Below are positions 48,308 through 57,300 of a stretch of 64,000 nucleotides of DNA, piece after piece (positions within the stretch are counted from its first letter, which is position 1; each line of letters starts with the position of its first letter). Origin of the DNA: a virus; IMG/VR virus record IMGVR_UViG_3300034031_000020, positions 1 through 64,000 of that record; one strand, given 5' to 3'. The notes under the pieces were generated by a model. That model was not told the origin of the DNA. It did not search any database and was given only the letters and a program-made list of their open reading frames with translations. Made by a program: the position numbers and the translations under genes.

Positions 48308-48691
48308 ATGGCGAAGCTCCAGGCCATCGGCGCGGGTGGGATGCCGGACTCCGTCCTGCTCTCCACCGCGCAGACGGGCAACGGCAACTCGACGGACACG
48401 CTGGATCGCCTCGGTGGCCTGGAGGCGTGCCTACTGGAGATCACCACGACGGTCGGGGCGACCCCGACGGTGACGGTCGACGTTCAAGGCACAGCGGACG
48501 ACGTCGGCTGGTGGAACGTCCCCTACGCGGACATAGCCACACCCAGTACGTGGGCGGTCGCGGCGCTCGTCATCACCACGGCGGGGACGCGGCGGCTCAT
48601 CCTGCCCGCGAACATCCCGTGGCGGGGTCTGCGGCTCGTCTACTCGGCGAACACGAACGTCACGACCACGGCGAAGGTGACTGTCTTCTGA
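48308..48691 (+). CDS. Probable head decoration protein
   Basis: 127 aa, ATG 12 nt after the capsid stop. Beta-rich with Thr/Val strands (EITTTVGATPTVTVDVQGTA, RLILPANIPWRGLRLVYSAN), the composition of small capsid-stabilising proteins, and in the usual place for one. Not matched to a named family. Confidence 0.6.
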   Translation: MAKLQAIGAGGMPDSVLLSTAQTGNGNSTDTLDRLGGLEACLLEITTTVGATPTVTVDVQGTADDVGWWNVPYADIATPSTWAVAALVITTAGTRRLILPANIPWRGLRLVYSANTNVTTTAKVTVF

Positions 48692-49233
48692 TGCGACTGA
48701 TCCGATCGTTTCCGGACCCGACCCCTGAGGGGCGGAACTACATCGTCGACGACGCCGAGCGGGTGCTGAACACCGGCTACTCGTATAGGGGTCTCGTCGC
48801 GGTGGGCGACGATCTGATCCACCTGGACTGGGACATGGCGGTCAGCCGGGAGGACCTGGAGCGGTTCGCGACCCGGGCCCGGCAGGCGCCGGACCGTGTG
48901 CTCGTCGGTCCGCAGCGCGTCGACGTCGGTGACGGCCGTCGGCACCTGCGGGAGCCGGTGTGGAACATGCGCCGTTACGTGGGCCCTGCGATGGAGCACG
49001 TCCCGACGGGCGCACCGACCTGTGACCTGTACGGGTTCGGGATGGTGTACCTGCCGGGGAAGCTGCTGCGCGCGTTCGAGGACCGGTGGCGGGCCGAACT
49101 GGACGATGGGTCGGTGCGCTTCGACGACACCGGGTTCGCGGGGTGGACCACGAAGGAGCAGGGGCCCGCCGAGATCGACTGGTCGGTCCGGCCGGTCCAC
49201 CTTCACTACGCGATCTCGGAGGTGATCCGGTGA
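48691..49233 (+). CDS. Glycosyltransferase-like (GT-A type) protein
   Basis: 180 aa, ATG by overlap. A DxD-type motif (HLDWDMAVSREDL, D46-W-D48) follows an AVGDDLIHLD strand. Later CDLYGFGMVYLPGKLLRAFE and FDDTGFAGWTTKEQGPAEID resemble the acceptor half of GT-A glycosyltransferases. Shorter than most GT-A enzymes. With the methyltransferase next door it could decorate a head protein with a methylated sugar. Confidence 0.5.
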   Translation: MRLIRSFPDPTPEGRNYIVDDAERVLNTGYSYRGLVAVGDDLIHLDWDMAVSREDLERFATRARQAPDRVLVGPQRVDVGDGRRHLREPVWNMRRYVGPAMEHVPTGAPTCDLYGFGMVYLPGKLLRAFEDRWRAELDDGSVRFDDTGFAGWTTKEQGPAEIDWSVRPVHLHYAISEVIR

Positions 49234-49820
49234 AGCTCTACACCGTCGAGGAGCAGCTCCGGGCGGACATGTGGAACGTCGCCTACACGGCCCACCACGA
49301 CTACCGGGCGTGGCAGAACGTCGCCGAACTGGCCGAGGTCCTGTACCGGGTCGCGCACGAAGACGTCCGCGTCGTCGTGGAGATCGGGTCGGCGTGGGGC
49401 GGCACCCTCTACGCGTGGAGTCAGCTCCCCACGGAGCCGTTGGTGTTCGGCGTGACAATGGATCACTTCGGGTTGCCGGAGTACGACCACGGCGCGGTGG
49501 TCCTGGAGGGCGACAGTCACGACCGGATCACGTTGCAGCGGCTGAAGGACCAGCTCGGCGGCAGGCCCGTGGATGTGCTGTTCATCGACGGGGACCACAC
49601 CTACGACGGGGCCCGGCAGGACTGGTTGATGTATGCCCCCCTCGTCCGGGACGGCGGCCTCGTGCTGCTCCACGACATCGTGTGTGCGGGCGAGCCGGAT
49701 GTGGCCCGGGTGTGGGCTGAGATCCGCGCGGGTGGCCCGGAATGGACCGACGAGGTCATAGCGAAGGCCGGGAAACCGCTCGGCTTCGGGATCGTGCGAA
49801 TGGCAGGAGTGAAGCAATGA
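49230..49820 (+). CDS. SAM-dependent methyltransferase (Methyltransf_24-like)
   Basis: 196 aa, GTG by GTGA overlap. SAM-binding VEIGSAWGG (50-58), FIDGDHTYDG (118-127), and VRDGGLVLLHDI after it are diagnostic of the family, many members of which methylate sugars. Coupled to the glycosyltransferase-like gene and flanked by capsid genes, hence probably acting on virion glycans. Confidence 0.8.
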   Translation: MKLYTVEEQLRADMWNVAYTAHHDYRAWQNVAELAEVLYRVAHEDVRVVVEIGSAWGGTLYAWSQLPTEPLVFGVTMDHFGLPEYDHGAVVLEGDSHDRITLQRLKDQLGGRPVDVLFIDGDHTYDGARQDWLMYAPLVRDGGLVLLHDIVCAGEPDVARVWAEIRAGGPEWTDEVIAKAGKPLGFGIVRMAGVKQ

Positions 49821-50491
49821 CGCAGGACGCCGCCGACAAGGCGCATGAGGACAAGGTCGAAGCGACCGCCGACGGGGAGCGCCTCGTCGCGCACAGCACC
49901 TTCACCGAGGGGGACCGGGAGCTGCGGACCCTGATGGACGAGGCCGAAGCGGAGCGGGTCGCCGGGTACCAGGAGGCCGGGTATGTGGGTTCGCCACTGT
50001 CCGGTGACTATCACGCCGCCCGCCGGGCGGCGAAGCAGGGCGGCGCGATCGTCGCGGGGGTCGGCGGCGGCACCGTCGATGACCCGTCAGCGGCCGTCGT
50101 CGACCAGATCAGGGAGGCCATGGTGCAGGAGAACCAGGCGGCGGGCGCGGCCCGTCGGGCGGCGGGCCAGCGGCGCGGTAGCGGCCCGCAGAGCCGCCGG
50201 AGCCGGGCCGACGTCGTCCAGGAGGGCGCCTCGTCCACCGGGCAGACCGGTGGTCTACGGCCGGGCGCAGCCGAGGGTGTCGGCAAGTCCGCGAGCTCGA
50301 CGGGCACCGACACCACCGACCGGGGTATGGACGCGTCCGTCGGGTCGGCCCCGGCGAACCCGGACCCGGGTACGAAGAACACCCCGCAGGACCGGCCGGA
50401 CAGCCAGGCCGCCAGCACCGGCGGGAACGTCACCGGCGGCAAGGGCGGCAGCGCGAAGCCCCCGACGAAGACCGGGACGAAGGCGAACTGA
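49817..50491 (+). CDS. Hypothetical structural-region protein, disordered C-terminus
   Basis: 224 aa, ATG by overlap. Helical first 110 residues (RELRTLMDEAEAERVAGYQE), then about 100 residues of Gly/Ser/Thr/Lys repeats (SSTGTDTTDRG, GGNVTGGKGGSAKPP). It could be a head-tail joining or neck accessory, or a flexible capsid attachment; no family recognised. Confidence 0.62.
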   Translation: MTQDAADKAHEDKVEATADGERLVAHSTFTEGDRELRTLMDEAEAERVAGYQEAGYVGSPLSGDYHAARRAAKQGGAIVAGVGGGTVDDPSAAVVDQIREAMVQENQAAGAARRAAGQRRGSGPQSRRSRADVVQEGASSTGQTGGLRPGAAEGVGKSASSTGTDTTDRGMDASVGSAPANPDPGTKNTPQDRPDSQAASTGGNVTGGKGGSAKPPTKTGTKAN

Positions 50492-50494
50492 CCC

Positions 50495-51349
50495 ATGCTG
50501 TTCCGGGTGCTGCGCACAGCGAAGGCGACCCTCACGCGGACGCTCTACCTCGACGAGGTAGCGACCGACGCGACGGGGGCCGTCGGCGTGGCCGTGGCGA
50601 AGCCGGACGGCACCGTCGTGCAGACGGCCAGCATCCCGGCGCCGGACGCCGACCACGGGTACACGTTCACGTGGCAGGGGTCCGACGACCTCGCGGAACT
50701 GGATCTGGCGTGGAGCGCCACGGTCGGGGGCGACGCGATCGTCCTCGACCGTGACGTCATTCAGGTCGTCGGGGGTTTCTATTTCGGCCTGTCGGAGGCC
50801 CGGGGGATCGACCCGAAGTTCAAGGACACCGCCCGCTTCACCACGCAGGACCTGGTGGACCGCCGCATTGAGGTCGAAGACGAGTTCGAGGCGATCTGTG
50901 AGCAGGCTTTCGTCCCCCGGTACTGCCGGGAGGTCCTGTCCGGGACCGGCACGAACGTCATCAAACTGAGGTGGCCGCGCCTGCGCCGGGTCCTGTCGGT
51001 GACCGTCGCCGGGGTCGGCTACGCACCGGCGACGGTGGCCGGGTTCGGCCCGGACATGCTGGGGCTGCTGCGCCATGACGGGATCTGGCCGCGCGGTGTC
51101 GGCAACGTCGTCGTGGAGTACGAGCACGGCATGGACCGCCCACCGACGGACATCGCCCGGGTGTCGAAGCTGAGGATGAAGTCGATGCTGCTGACGTCCC
51201 AGTCACCGCTCCCGGACCGGGCGGAGCGGATCGCGACGACGGAGATGGGTCTCGTGACCCTGGCCGTCGCGACCGCGCGGACCACCGGCATCCCCGAGGT
51301 GGACGCCGCCCTGGACCGGCACCCGTCGCCGCGCCCCGGGTTCGGGTGA
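50495..51349 (+). CDS. Head-tail connector protein
   Basis: 284 aa. The N-terminal 100 residues are beta-rich. The C-terminal part (TTQDLVDRRIEVEDEFEAIC to RVSKLRMKSMLLT) has the helical layout of phage gp6/gp15-type adaptors that sit under the portal. Position between capsid and tail genes agrees. No exact family signature. Confidence 0.62.
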   Translation: MLFRVLRTAKATLTRTLYLDEVATDATGAVGVAVAKPDGTVVQTASIPAPDADHGYTFTWQGSDDLAELDLAWSATVGGDAIVLDRDVIQVVGGFYFGLSEARGIDPKFKDTARFTTQDLVDRRIEVEDEFEAICEQAFVPRYCREVLSGTGTNVIKLRWPRLRRVLSVTVAGVGYAPATVAGFGPDMLGLLRHDGIWPRGVGNVVVEYEHGMDRPPTDIARVSKLRMKSMLLTSQSPLPDRAERIATTEMGLVTLAVATARTTGIPEVDAALDRHPSPRPGFG

Positions 51350-51353
51350 TCAC

Positions 51354-51863
51354 ATGACGATCATCATGGCGTGGCCCCTGAAGCGGTCGGCGATCGCCCG
51401 GATCAAGTCCATCGCCGCCGGTACGCAGTCCCCGCCGATGGGGGCCGAGCTGCTGGTGTCGACGCCGGACCGGCCGATCCAGGTGGAGCATTACCTCCCC
51501 GCCGAACCGGACCCGATCTGTGTGTTCGGCACCCCGTTGTCGTTCTCCCGCCGGGAGATCACCGGGGAGTCCGGGCGTGGGGCGTGGTCGAACATCGTGT
51601 CGACGGGGCAGATCGAGACGATCCCGTTCGAGATCCGGGTCCGGGTGTACGAACCCGGTGAGGACGTCGAAGTGGTGGACCGGACCCTCGGCGACACCCT
51701 GTCCGCCGTCGCGACGGCGATCCTCGCGACACCGCTGTTCGAGCAGGGCCGGATCTACCTGTCGGGCGGCAGGCAGGACCCAACCGCGCTGGCCCCGTCG
51801 CCGGAGCCGTCGGTGACGGCGAATGCGGTCCTCATCTTCACGGCTGAGGTGATCACGTTCTGA
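51354..51863 (+). CDS. Probable tail terminator or neck protein
   Basis: 169 aa. Beta-rich core with FEIRVRVYEPGEDVEVVDRT, then an Ala-rich helix (LGDTLSAVATAILATPLFE) and a last strand, the mixed fold of tail-completion proteins. Next gene overlaps by one base. Assigned mainly by order. Confidence 0.55.
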   Translation: MTIIMAWPLKRSAIARIKSIAAGTQSPPMGAELLVSTPDRPIQVEHYLPAEPDPICVFGTPLSFSRREITGESGRGAWSNIVSTGQIETIPFEIRVRVYEPGEDVEVVDRTLGDTLSAVATAILATPLFEQGRIYLSGGRQDPTALAPSPEPSVTANAVLIFTAEVITF

Positions 51864-52162
51864 TGGCCACCAGAGTCGACGTCGACGTCACCGTCTTCGA
51901 GGGGTCGATCCGGGAGATAGCCCGGGGCCCCGAACTGCACAGCTACCTGCGACGCGCCGTCGACGAGGTGGCGGAGGGGATGCGTTCCGGCGCCCCCGTC
52001 CGGTCCGGCGCGGGCAGGGCATCGATCCGGGGTCAGGTCCACATGGGCCCGGACGGCTGGTACGGCACGGCGAGTTGGGACACCCGGCACTACTACATGG
52101 GCATTCTCAACAGCCGTCGCCAGTTCGCGGAGCCCGCAATCATGCGGGTCCGTTACGTCTGA
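51863..52162 (+). CDS. Tail completion protein, HK97 gp10-like
   Basis: 99 aa. RRAVDEVAEGMRSGAPVRSG followed by beta strands (GRASIRGQVHMGPDGWYGTA) has the look of gp10-type neck proteins, including the APVRSG turn. Located between the neck and tube genes as expected. Confidence 0.62.
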   Translation: MATRVDVDVTVFEGSIREIARGPELHSYLRRAVDEVAEGMRSGAPVRSGAGRASIRGQVHMGPDGWYGTASWDTRHYYMGILNSRRQFAEPAIMRVRYV

Positions 52163-52178
52163 GAAGGAGGGATCGACG

Positions 52179-52835
52179 GTGGCACTGAGCGACGCCGATC
52201 GAGAACTGATGGAGCTTCAGCGCTCCCTGAGTGCCAGCGGCGCGGGCCCGGCCGGTCTCCCGAGCGGGGCGGCGGTCGCGGCGGACCCGTCCGTGATCCG
52301 AACCTGGGAGCTGCGGCAGGCCGCGCAGCGCGAGGCGTACGGCCAGTACGTGGCCGACGGGGACATCTACATCGGGAACGCGCACACGTTCTCCAGCGGG
52401 CAACAGGTGCCATTGGAGCATGTGATCCGGTTCCAGCTCGTCGAGCGGGAACAGGTCAACCGGGTCGCTACCCCCGACATGGCGCGCCTCGGGAAGGTCT
52501 TCGAGGACGACGAGTCGTTCCTGGCGGCGAACCCGCACCTGAGCGGCCGTCGGCGGCTCGCCTCGGCGGGGGAGTTGCACCCGTCAGCCCTGGACCCCCG
52601 GGGCGGGGCGGCGGCGATCGACGACGCCCGTAAGCGCGGCGAGGCCGGGGACGAGACCCGGCCCGGTGACGGCAGCGACGAACGGCAGCGCGCCGTCGAC
52701 ATGCAGGCCGAGAAGATCGGCGACGTCGACGTGTCCAACCGGGACGCCGACGACGACAAGACGAGCGGTGGTAAGGCATCCACCGCGAAGAGCTCCACCA
52801 AGGGCAGCCGGACCTCCGGCACGAAGGAGGACTGA
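52179..52835 (+). CDS. Hypothetical tail-region protein
   Basis: 218 aa, GTG preceded by AGAAGGAGG. Helical start (DADRELMELQRSLSASGAGP), short beta middle, then a charged, disordered Lys/Ser/Asp tail. It lies between neck and tail-tube genes. No family recognised. Confidence 0.62.
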   Translation: MALSDADRELMELQRSLSASGAGPAGLPSGAAVAADPSVIRTWELRQAAQREAYGQYVADGDIYIGNAHTFSSGQQVPLEHVIRFQLVEREQVNRVATPDMARLGKVFEDDESFLAANPHLSGRRRLASAGELHPSALDPRGGAAAIDDARKRGEAGDETRPGDGSDERQRAVDMQAEKIGDVDVSNRDADDDKTSGGKASTAKSSTKGSRTSGTKED

Positions 52836-52838
52836 CCG

Positions 52839-53429
52839 GTGCCTACCGTCGCAACCCCGTATCTGATGCTCGACCCCGGGTTCATGTGGCACGCCCCCGC
52901 GAACACGTTGTTCCCCGTGGGCGGCGGCACGGCCGCTGGTTCCATGTTCACCGACGCGCCGTCGGTGACGTGGTACGAGATCGGCGCGACCGAGGCCGGG
53001 CACACGTTCTCGTACAGCCAGTCGATCGAGGCCATCAACGTGGCCGAGTTCGCGGACCCGGTGAAGTGGCGCACCACGGCCCGGCAGGGGTCCATGTCGT
53101 TCAACCTGGCCGACTACACCCTGAAGAACCTTCAGCGGGCCCTGAACGGTGGCTCGTTGACCGCAGTGTCCGGCACGGGCGCGACCCTGATCAGTAAGTG
53201 GGTGCCCCCGGTCGTCGGTTCGGAGACCCGGGCCGCGCTGCTGTGGCAGTCCCTCGACGGGACGATGCGGATCTTCATGTACCAGACGGTCCAGGTCAAC
53301 GAGATGGAATCGGCGTTCAAGAAAGCCCCCGACTACGCCGTCATCCCCTGTGACTTCCGCTTCGAGATCGACGCGTCGGGCAACATCTTCGAGGTCTTCG
53401 CCGCCGGTCCGACCCGGCTCGGTAGCTGA
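52839..53429 (+). CDS. Major tail tube protein
   Basis: 196 aa, GTG at 52839. Beta-sandwich-like (WYEIGATEAGHTFSYSQSIE, INVAEFADPVKWRTTARQGS, NLADYTLKNLQRALNGG) with the usual length and gene position just before the chaperone pair. It should polymerise into the tail tube. Confidence 0.78.
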   Translation: MPTVATPYLMLDPGFMWHAPANTLFPVGGGTAAGSMFTDAPSVTWYEIGATEAGHTFSYSQSIEAINVAEFADPVKWRTTARQGSMSFNLADYTLKNLQRALNGGSLTAVSGTGATLISKWVPPVVGSETRAALLWQSLDGTMRIFMYQTVQVNEMESAFKKAPDYAVIPCDFRFEIDASGNIFEVFAAGPTRLGS

Positions 53430-53451
53430 CCCACCTCCGGAAGGGGCACAC

Positions 53452-54141
53452 GTGAGCAGGAAACGCAGGAACGGCGGTGGCGGTGGCGGCCGTCCCGCCG
53501 CCCACCTCGGCGACACCAGCAGCGTCAACGGTCGGGGCGGCCCGGACCTCCGGATCGTCCGGGGCGGCGAGAACATCACCATCGGGGAGATCGGCGGGGA
53601 GAGTCACGGGAAGGTCACGGCGACGTTCGGGTTCTTCGGCCGGACGCTGCGGGTCAACCCCGACCTCACTGAACTGGAGGTCATCGACCTGTTGGAGGAA
53701 GCCGACAACGTCAAGATGACGGACATCCGGTCCATGACGATGACGAAGAAATACGCGCGGGCGCATGTCCACCCGGACGACTTCGACGAGTTCTGGCGGC
53801 TCATCAAAGCCAACAACCAGGGGACCGCCGACATCATGGTGACGTGCTGGAAGATCCTCGACGGGATCACCGCAAACCCTACTGGCGGGCCGTCCGACTC
53901 CTCGGGTGGGCAGCCCGCAACCAGTCCGTCCTCGCCGCCCGCCTCATCGACTCCGGCCGGACCCCCGTCCGACCGGCGGGCAGCGTTCCTCCAACACATC
54001 GAACGGATCCAGAACCGGACCGACGAGGACGGCAACCCGCTGCCGGTCAACGCGGCGATAGCGGCACAGCTCGCCGTGGCGGCGAAGGCGCAGGGGATCG
54101 ACCTCGACGCCGGACGTCCGTTGGAGCCCGCTACGGCCTGA
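53452..54141 (+). CDS. Tail assembly chaperone (G-type)
   Basis: 229 aa from GTG after CGGAAGGGGC. Compact N-terminal 140 residues (GKVTATFGFFGRTLRVNPDL, HPDDFDEFWRLIKANNQGTA), then the Ser/Pro-rich linker GGPSDSSGGQP common to actinophage chaperones, and a helical end (AAFLQHIERIQNRTDEDGNP). It shields the tape measure during assembly. It contains the slip site at 53874-53880 leading to the longer GT-type product. Confidence 0.82.
   Translation: MSRKRRNGGGGGGRPAAHLGDTSSVNGRGGPDLRIVRGGENITIGEIGGESHGKVTATFGFFGRTLRVNPDLTELEVIDLLEEADNVKMTDIRSMTMTKKYARAHVHPDDFDEFWRLIKANNQGTADIMVTCWKILDGITANPTGGPSDSSGGQPATSPSSPPASSTPAGPPSDRRAAFLQHIERIQNRTDEDGNPLPVNAAIAAQLAVAAKAQGIDLDAGRPLEPATA
53874..53880 (+). 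promoter_or_regulatory. Candidate -1 frameshift heptamer
   Basis: A-AAC-CCT read as X-XXY-YYZ in the chaperone frame. Slipping one base back joins the -1 frame at TAC TGG CGG, giving residues YWRAVRLLGWAARNQ, which look coding. Confidence 0.5.
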
Positions 54142-54368
54142 CCCTCGCCGAGGTGTGTGACCTGTCGTACGCCATCCAGCGGGAAGAGATCGTGGCGCGG
54201 GCCTTGGCGGAGATGCAACTGGCGCCGCACGTGGAGGACTCGACGAAGATCGCGCCACCACACGTGGCGGTCGACGAGTTCGACCAGTGGCTGAACGACC
54301 CTCCACCGGAGGTGAACAGATCCGGGGACCCGGGCCTGGAGGAACTGATCGCGGGAGGGAGGCGGTAG
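53880..54368 (+). CDS. C-terminal extension of tail assembly chaperone (T-type), reached by -1 frameshift
   Basis: No independent start with a ribosome site is visible, and this frame lies -1 to the chaperone, as in lambda G/GT. The last 75 residues (LTLAEVCDLSYAIQREEIVA, then HVAVDEFDQWLNDPPPEV) are clearly protein-like and lie beyond the G stop. The stretch from 53970 to about 54115 looks better in the G frame, so the exact slip position is unsure. Confidence 0.65.
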   Translation, partial: YWRAVRLLGWAARNQSVLAARLIDSGRTPVRPAGSVPPTHRTDPEPDRRGRQPAAGQRGDSGTARRGGEGAGDRPRRRTSVGARYGLTLAEVCDLSYAIQREEIVARALAEMQLAPHVEDSTKIAPPHVAVDEFDQWLNDPPPEVNRSGDPGLEELIAGGRR

Positions 54369-54371
54369 AGG

Positions 54372-57300
54372 GTGGCCGTTCAGACCGTCGCTGAGGCCGC
54401 CCTCATCGTCCGCCCCGACTTCTCTGGGACGTCCGCCGGTGTCCGGGCCGGTGCCCGCAAGGCCGGGGAGCAGGCCGGGGACGAGACCGGGCGGGGGTTC
54501 TCGTCCCGGCTCCAAGTCGCGATGGACAAGGCCGGGCGCGGCGGGGCGACCGCGTTCGCGAAGGGCTTCGACGGCGGCGGCGGGACCTTCGCCCGGGTTG
54601 TCGCGACGATGGCCGCGAAGATGACCCTTGCGGGTGCCGCCGTCGCGACGGTCACCCCTGGGATCGTCCAGCTCACCGCCGCGCTCATCCCGGCGGCGGG
54701 TGCCGCCGTGGCCCTCCCGGCGGCCCTGATCGGGATCCAGGCGGCGGCGGCGGTCGTGAAGGTCGCCACCGCCGGTGTCGGCGACGCGATCACGAAGGAC
54801 TTCACCGGTACCGCGAAGCAGGCCAAAAAGGCGATGGATGCGCTGCCGCCGTCTGCGCAGCGTTTCGCCCGGTCCATCATCGCGTTGAAACCCCGGATCG
54901 CTGAGCTGCGGGCGTCGGTGGCTCAACGGTTCTTCGCCCCGCTCCAGGACGAGATCCGTCCCCTCGCCGAACGGTACTTCCCGATGCTTCGCCGGGAGAT
55001 GGCGAACACGGCAGGCCCGCTCGGTGGGCTCGGCGAGCAGGTCGCGCAAACCGCCCGCAAATCCGTCGTCTTCAACGCGGTCCGGGACGTCTTCAGGAAC
55101 ACCCGGCTCGCGGCGGTCGAGCTGCGCGGCGGGATCGACCCACTCGTGGTCGGGTTCTCGAACCTGATCCGGGCGACGGTGCCGGAGCTGCCGAAGATGG
55201 CGTCCGGGTTCACCGGCGTCGCGACGTCCGTCGGGAAGTGGCTGACGCAGGCGTCGAAGTCCGGCCAGATCATGCAGATCTACCGCAACGCCATCGACAC
55301 GATCAAAGAGCTGGGCGCCATCTTCGGTGACCTCGGCGCGATCGTCGGCGTCGTCTACACCCAGTCGAACATCAGCGGCGGCAACCTGTTGCGGACCATC
55401 AAGGGTCTGACGGCGGAGGCCCGCGAGTTCGTCACCTCAGCCAGCGGGGTCAAGACCTTGCAGTCCGGGTTCGGTGTCCTCGCCAGCATGGGTGAGGGGC
55501 TACGGACCGGCCTCGGTGGGGCGCTCGTCGCGATCGGTGAGTCCATCCGCATCGCGGCGCCGCTGCTGTCGCAACTCGCCGTCATCGCGGGCCGCCTCGT
55601 CGCCGCGCTCGCGCCGCTGCTGCCCGCGATGACGATGCTCGCGGTCCAGGTCCTGACGGCGTTGCTGCCGTCTATCATTTCCCTGACGGGGTGGCTGGAA
55701 CGCAACCAGGACACCGTCCGGTCGCTCGCCCCGTACGTCCTCGGCGCGGTCGTCGCGTTCCAGGCGTACCGCCTCGCCGTGATCGTCGCGTCCGTCGCCA
55801 CCCGGACGTGGGCCATCGCGATGGGGGTCGCGAAAGTCGCGCAGGCCGGTTGGACGGCCGTCGTGTGGCTGGCCACCCTGCCGGTGAAGGCGCACACGGC
55901 GGCGATGCTGCTGTCCCGTTCCACGATCGGTACCTGGATCGGCGTGAAAGCGATCGAGGCCGGTGCGTGGGCGCGCAGCACGGCGGCGGCGGTCGCCGCT
56001 CGCGTCGCGACCCTCGGATCCACGGCGGCGACCCTGGGCCACCGCGCCGCGACCCTGGCGTCAACGGCCGTCACGAAGGCGTCAGCGGCGGCCACGGCGA
56101 CGTGGGCAGCAGTGACGGCCGGTGCCACGGCGGTGATGAAGGGCGTCCGGATCGCGGTCCTCGCCGTGAACGCGGCCATGCGCGCGAACCCCATCGGCGT
56201 CGTCATCACGATCATCATGCTGTTGGTCGGCGTCCTCGTCATCCTGTACCAGCGCAACCAGACGGTACGGCGGGTCGTCGACGCCGCGTGGAAGGGCATC
56301 AAGACAGCAATCTCCGCCGTCGGCTCGTGGTTCCAGAACACCCTTTGGCCGCTGTTCCGCAAGTATCTCGACTTCCTGATGACGCACTTCCGGCTGTTCC
56401 TGCGGATCGCGCAGTCCGTGTGGACGACCGCCCGATCGGTCATCAGTGGTCAGGTCGCCCTCGTCATCAAGGTGTTCCAGGGCCTGCGGAACTTCGTCAC
56501 GAAGACCCTCCCGGACGGCTTCAAGTCGGGTGTGTCAGCGATCCAGCGGTACTGGAAAGGCGTCCAGGAGGCCGCCCGCGTTCCGGTGGCCTTCGTCGTC
56601 AACCGGGTCGTCAACCCGTTCATCACCGGATTTAACAAGATCTCCAGCGTGTTCGGTGTGAAGGCCGTCCCCACGGTCGGCGGGTTCGCCGAGGGCGGCC
56701 AGATCCCAGGGCCCCCGTCGTCGAAGGACAACCGGGTCGCGTGGCTGAAAGACGCCGCCGGGCGCGCCGTGTCGAGTATCAGCGTCGCGACGGGTGAGTT
56801 CATCGTCAACGCCCGCGACACCGCGAAGGCGCTCCCCCTGCTCCGCTGGATCAACGACGGGATGAAGGGCGGACCGGCGGCGATCACCCGGCGTCTCGGC
56901 CGTCGGCCGGTGGACCGGGCGGGGGACGGCTCCGAGGGCTACGCGTTCGCGAAGGGTGGCCTCGTCGGGTTCCTGTCCGACGTGTGGGGCGCCATCAGTG
57001 ACCCGGCGAAACTCATCAAGGCACCCGTCGAGGCGATGATCCGGCAGATCCCCGGCGGTGGACTCGTCCGTGACGTGCTCGTCGGCATGGGCCACAAACT
57101 CATCAGTGGCCTTACCGGGTTCCTGTCCGGCGGCGGCGGGTTCGGCGGCGGGACCGCGACCGGCAACGTCGGTAAGGCGCAGTCGTTCGTCCGCGCGCAG
57201 GCCGGGAAGCCGTACGGGTGGGCGAACGCGGGCCCCGGGTCGTACGACTGCTCCGGCATCGTGTCGGCGGCGTACAACGTCATGAAGGGCAAGAACCCGT

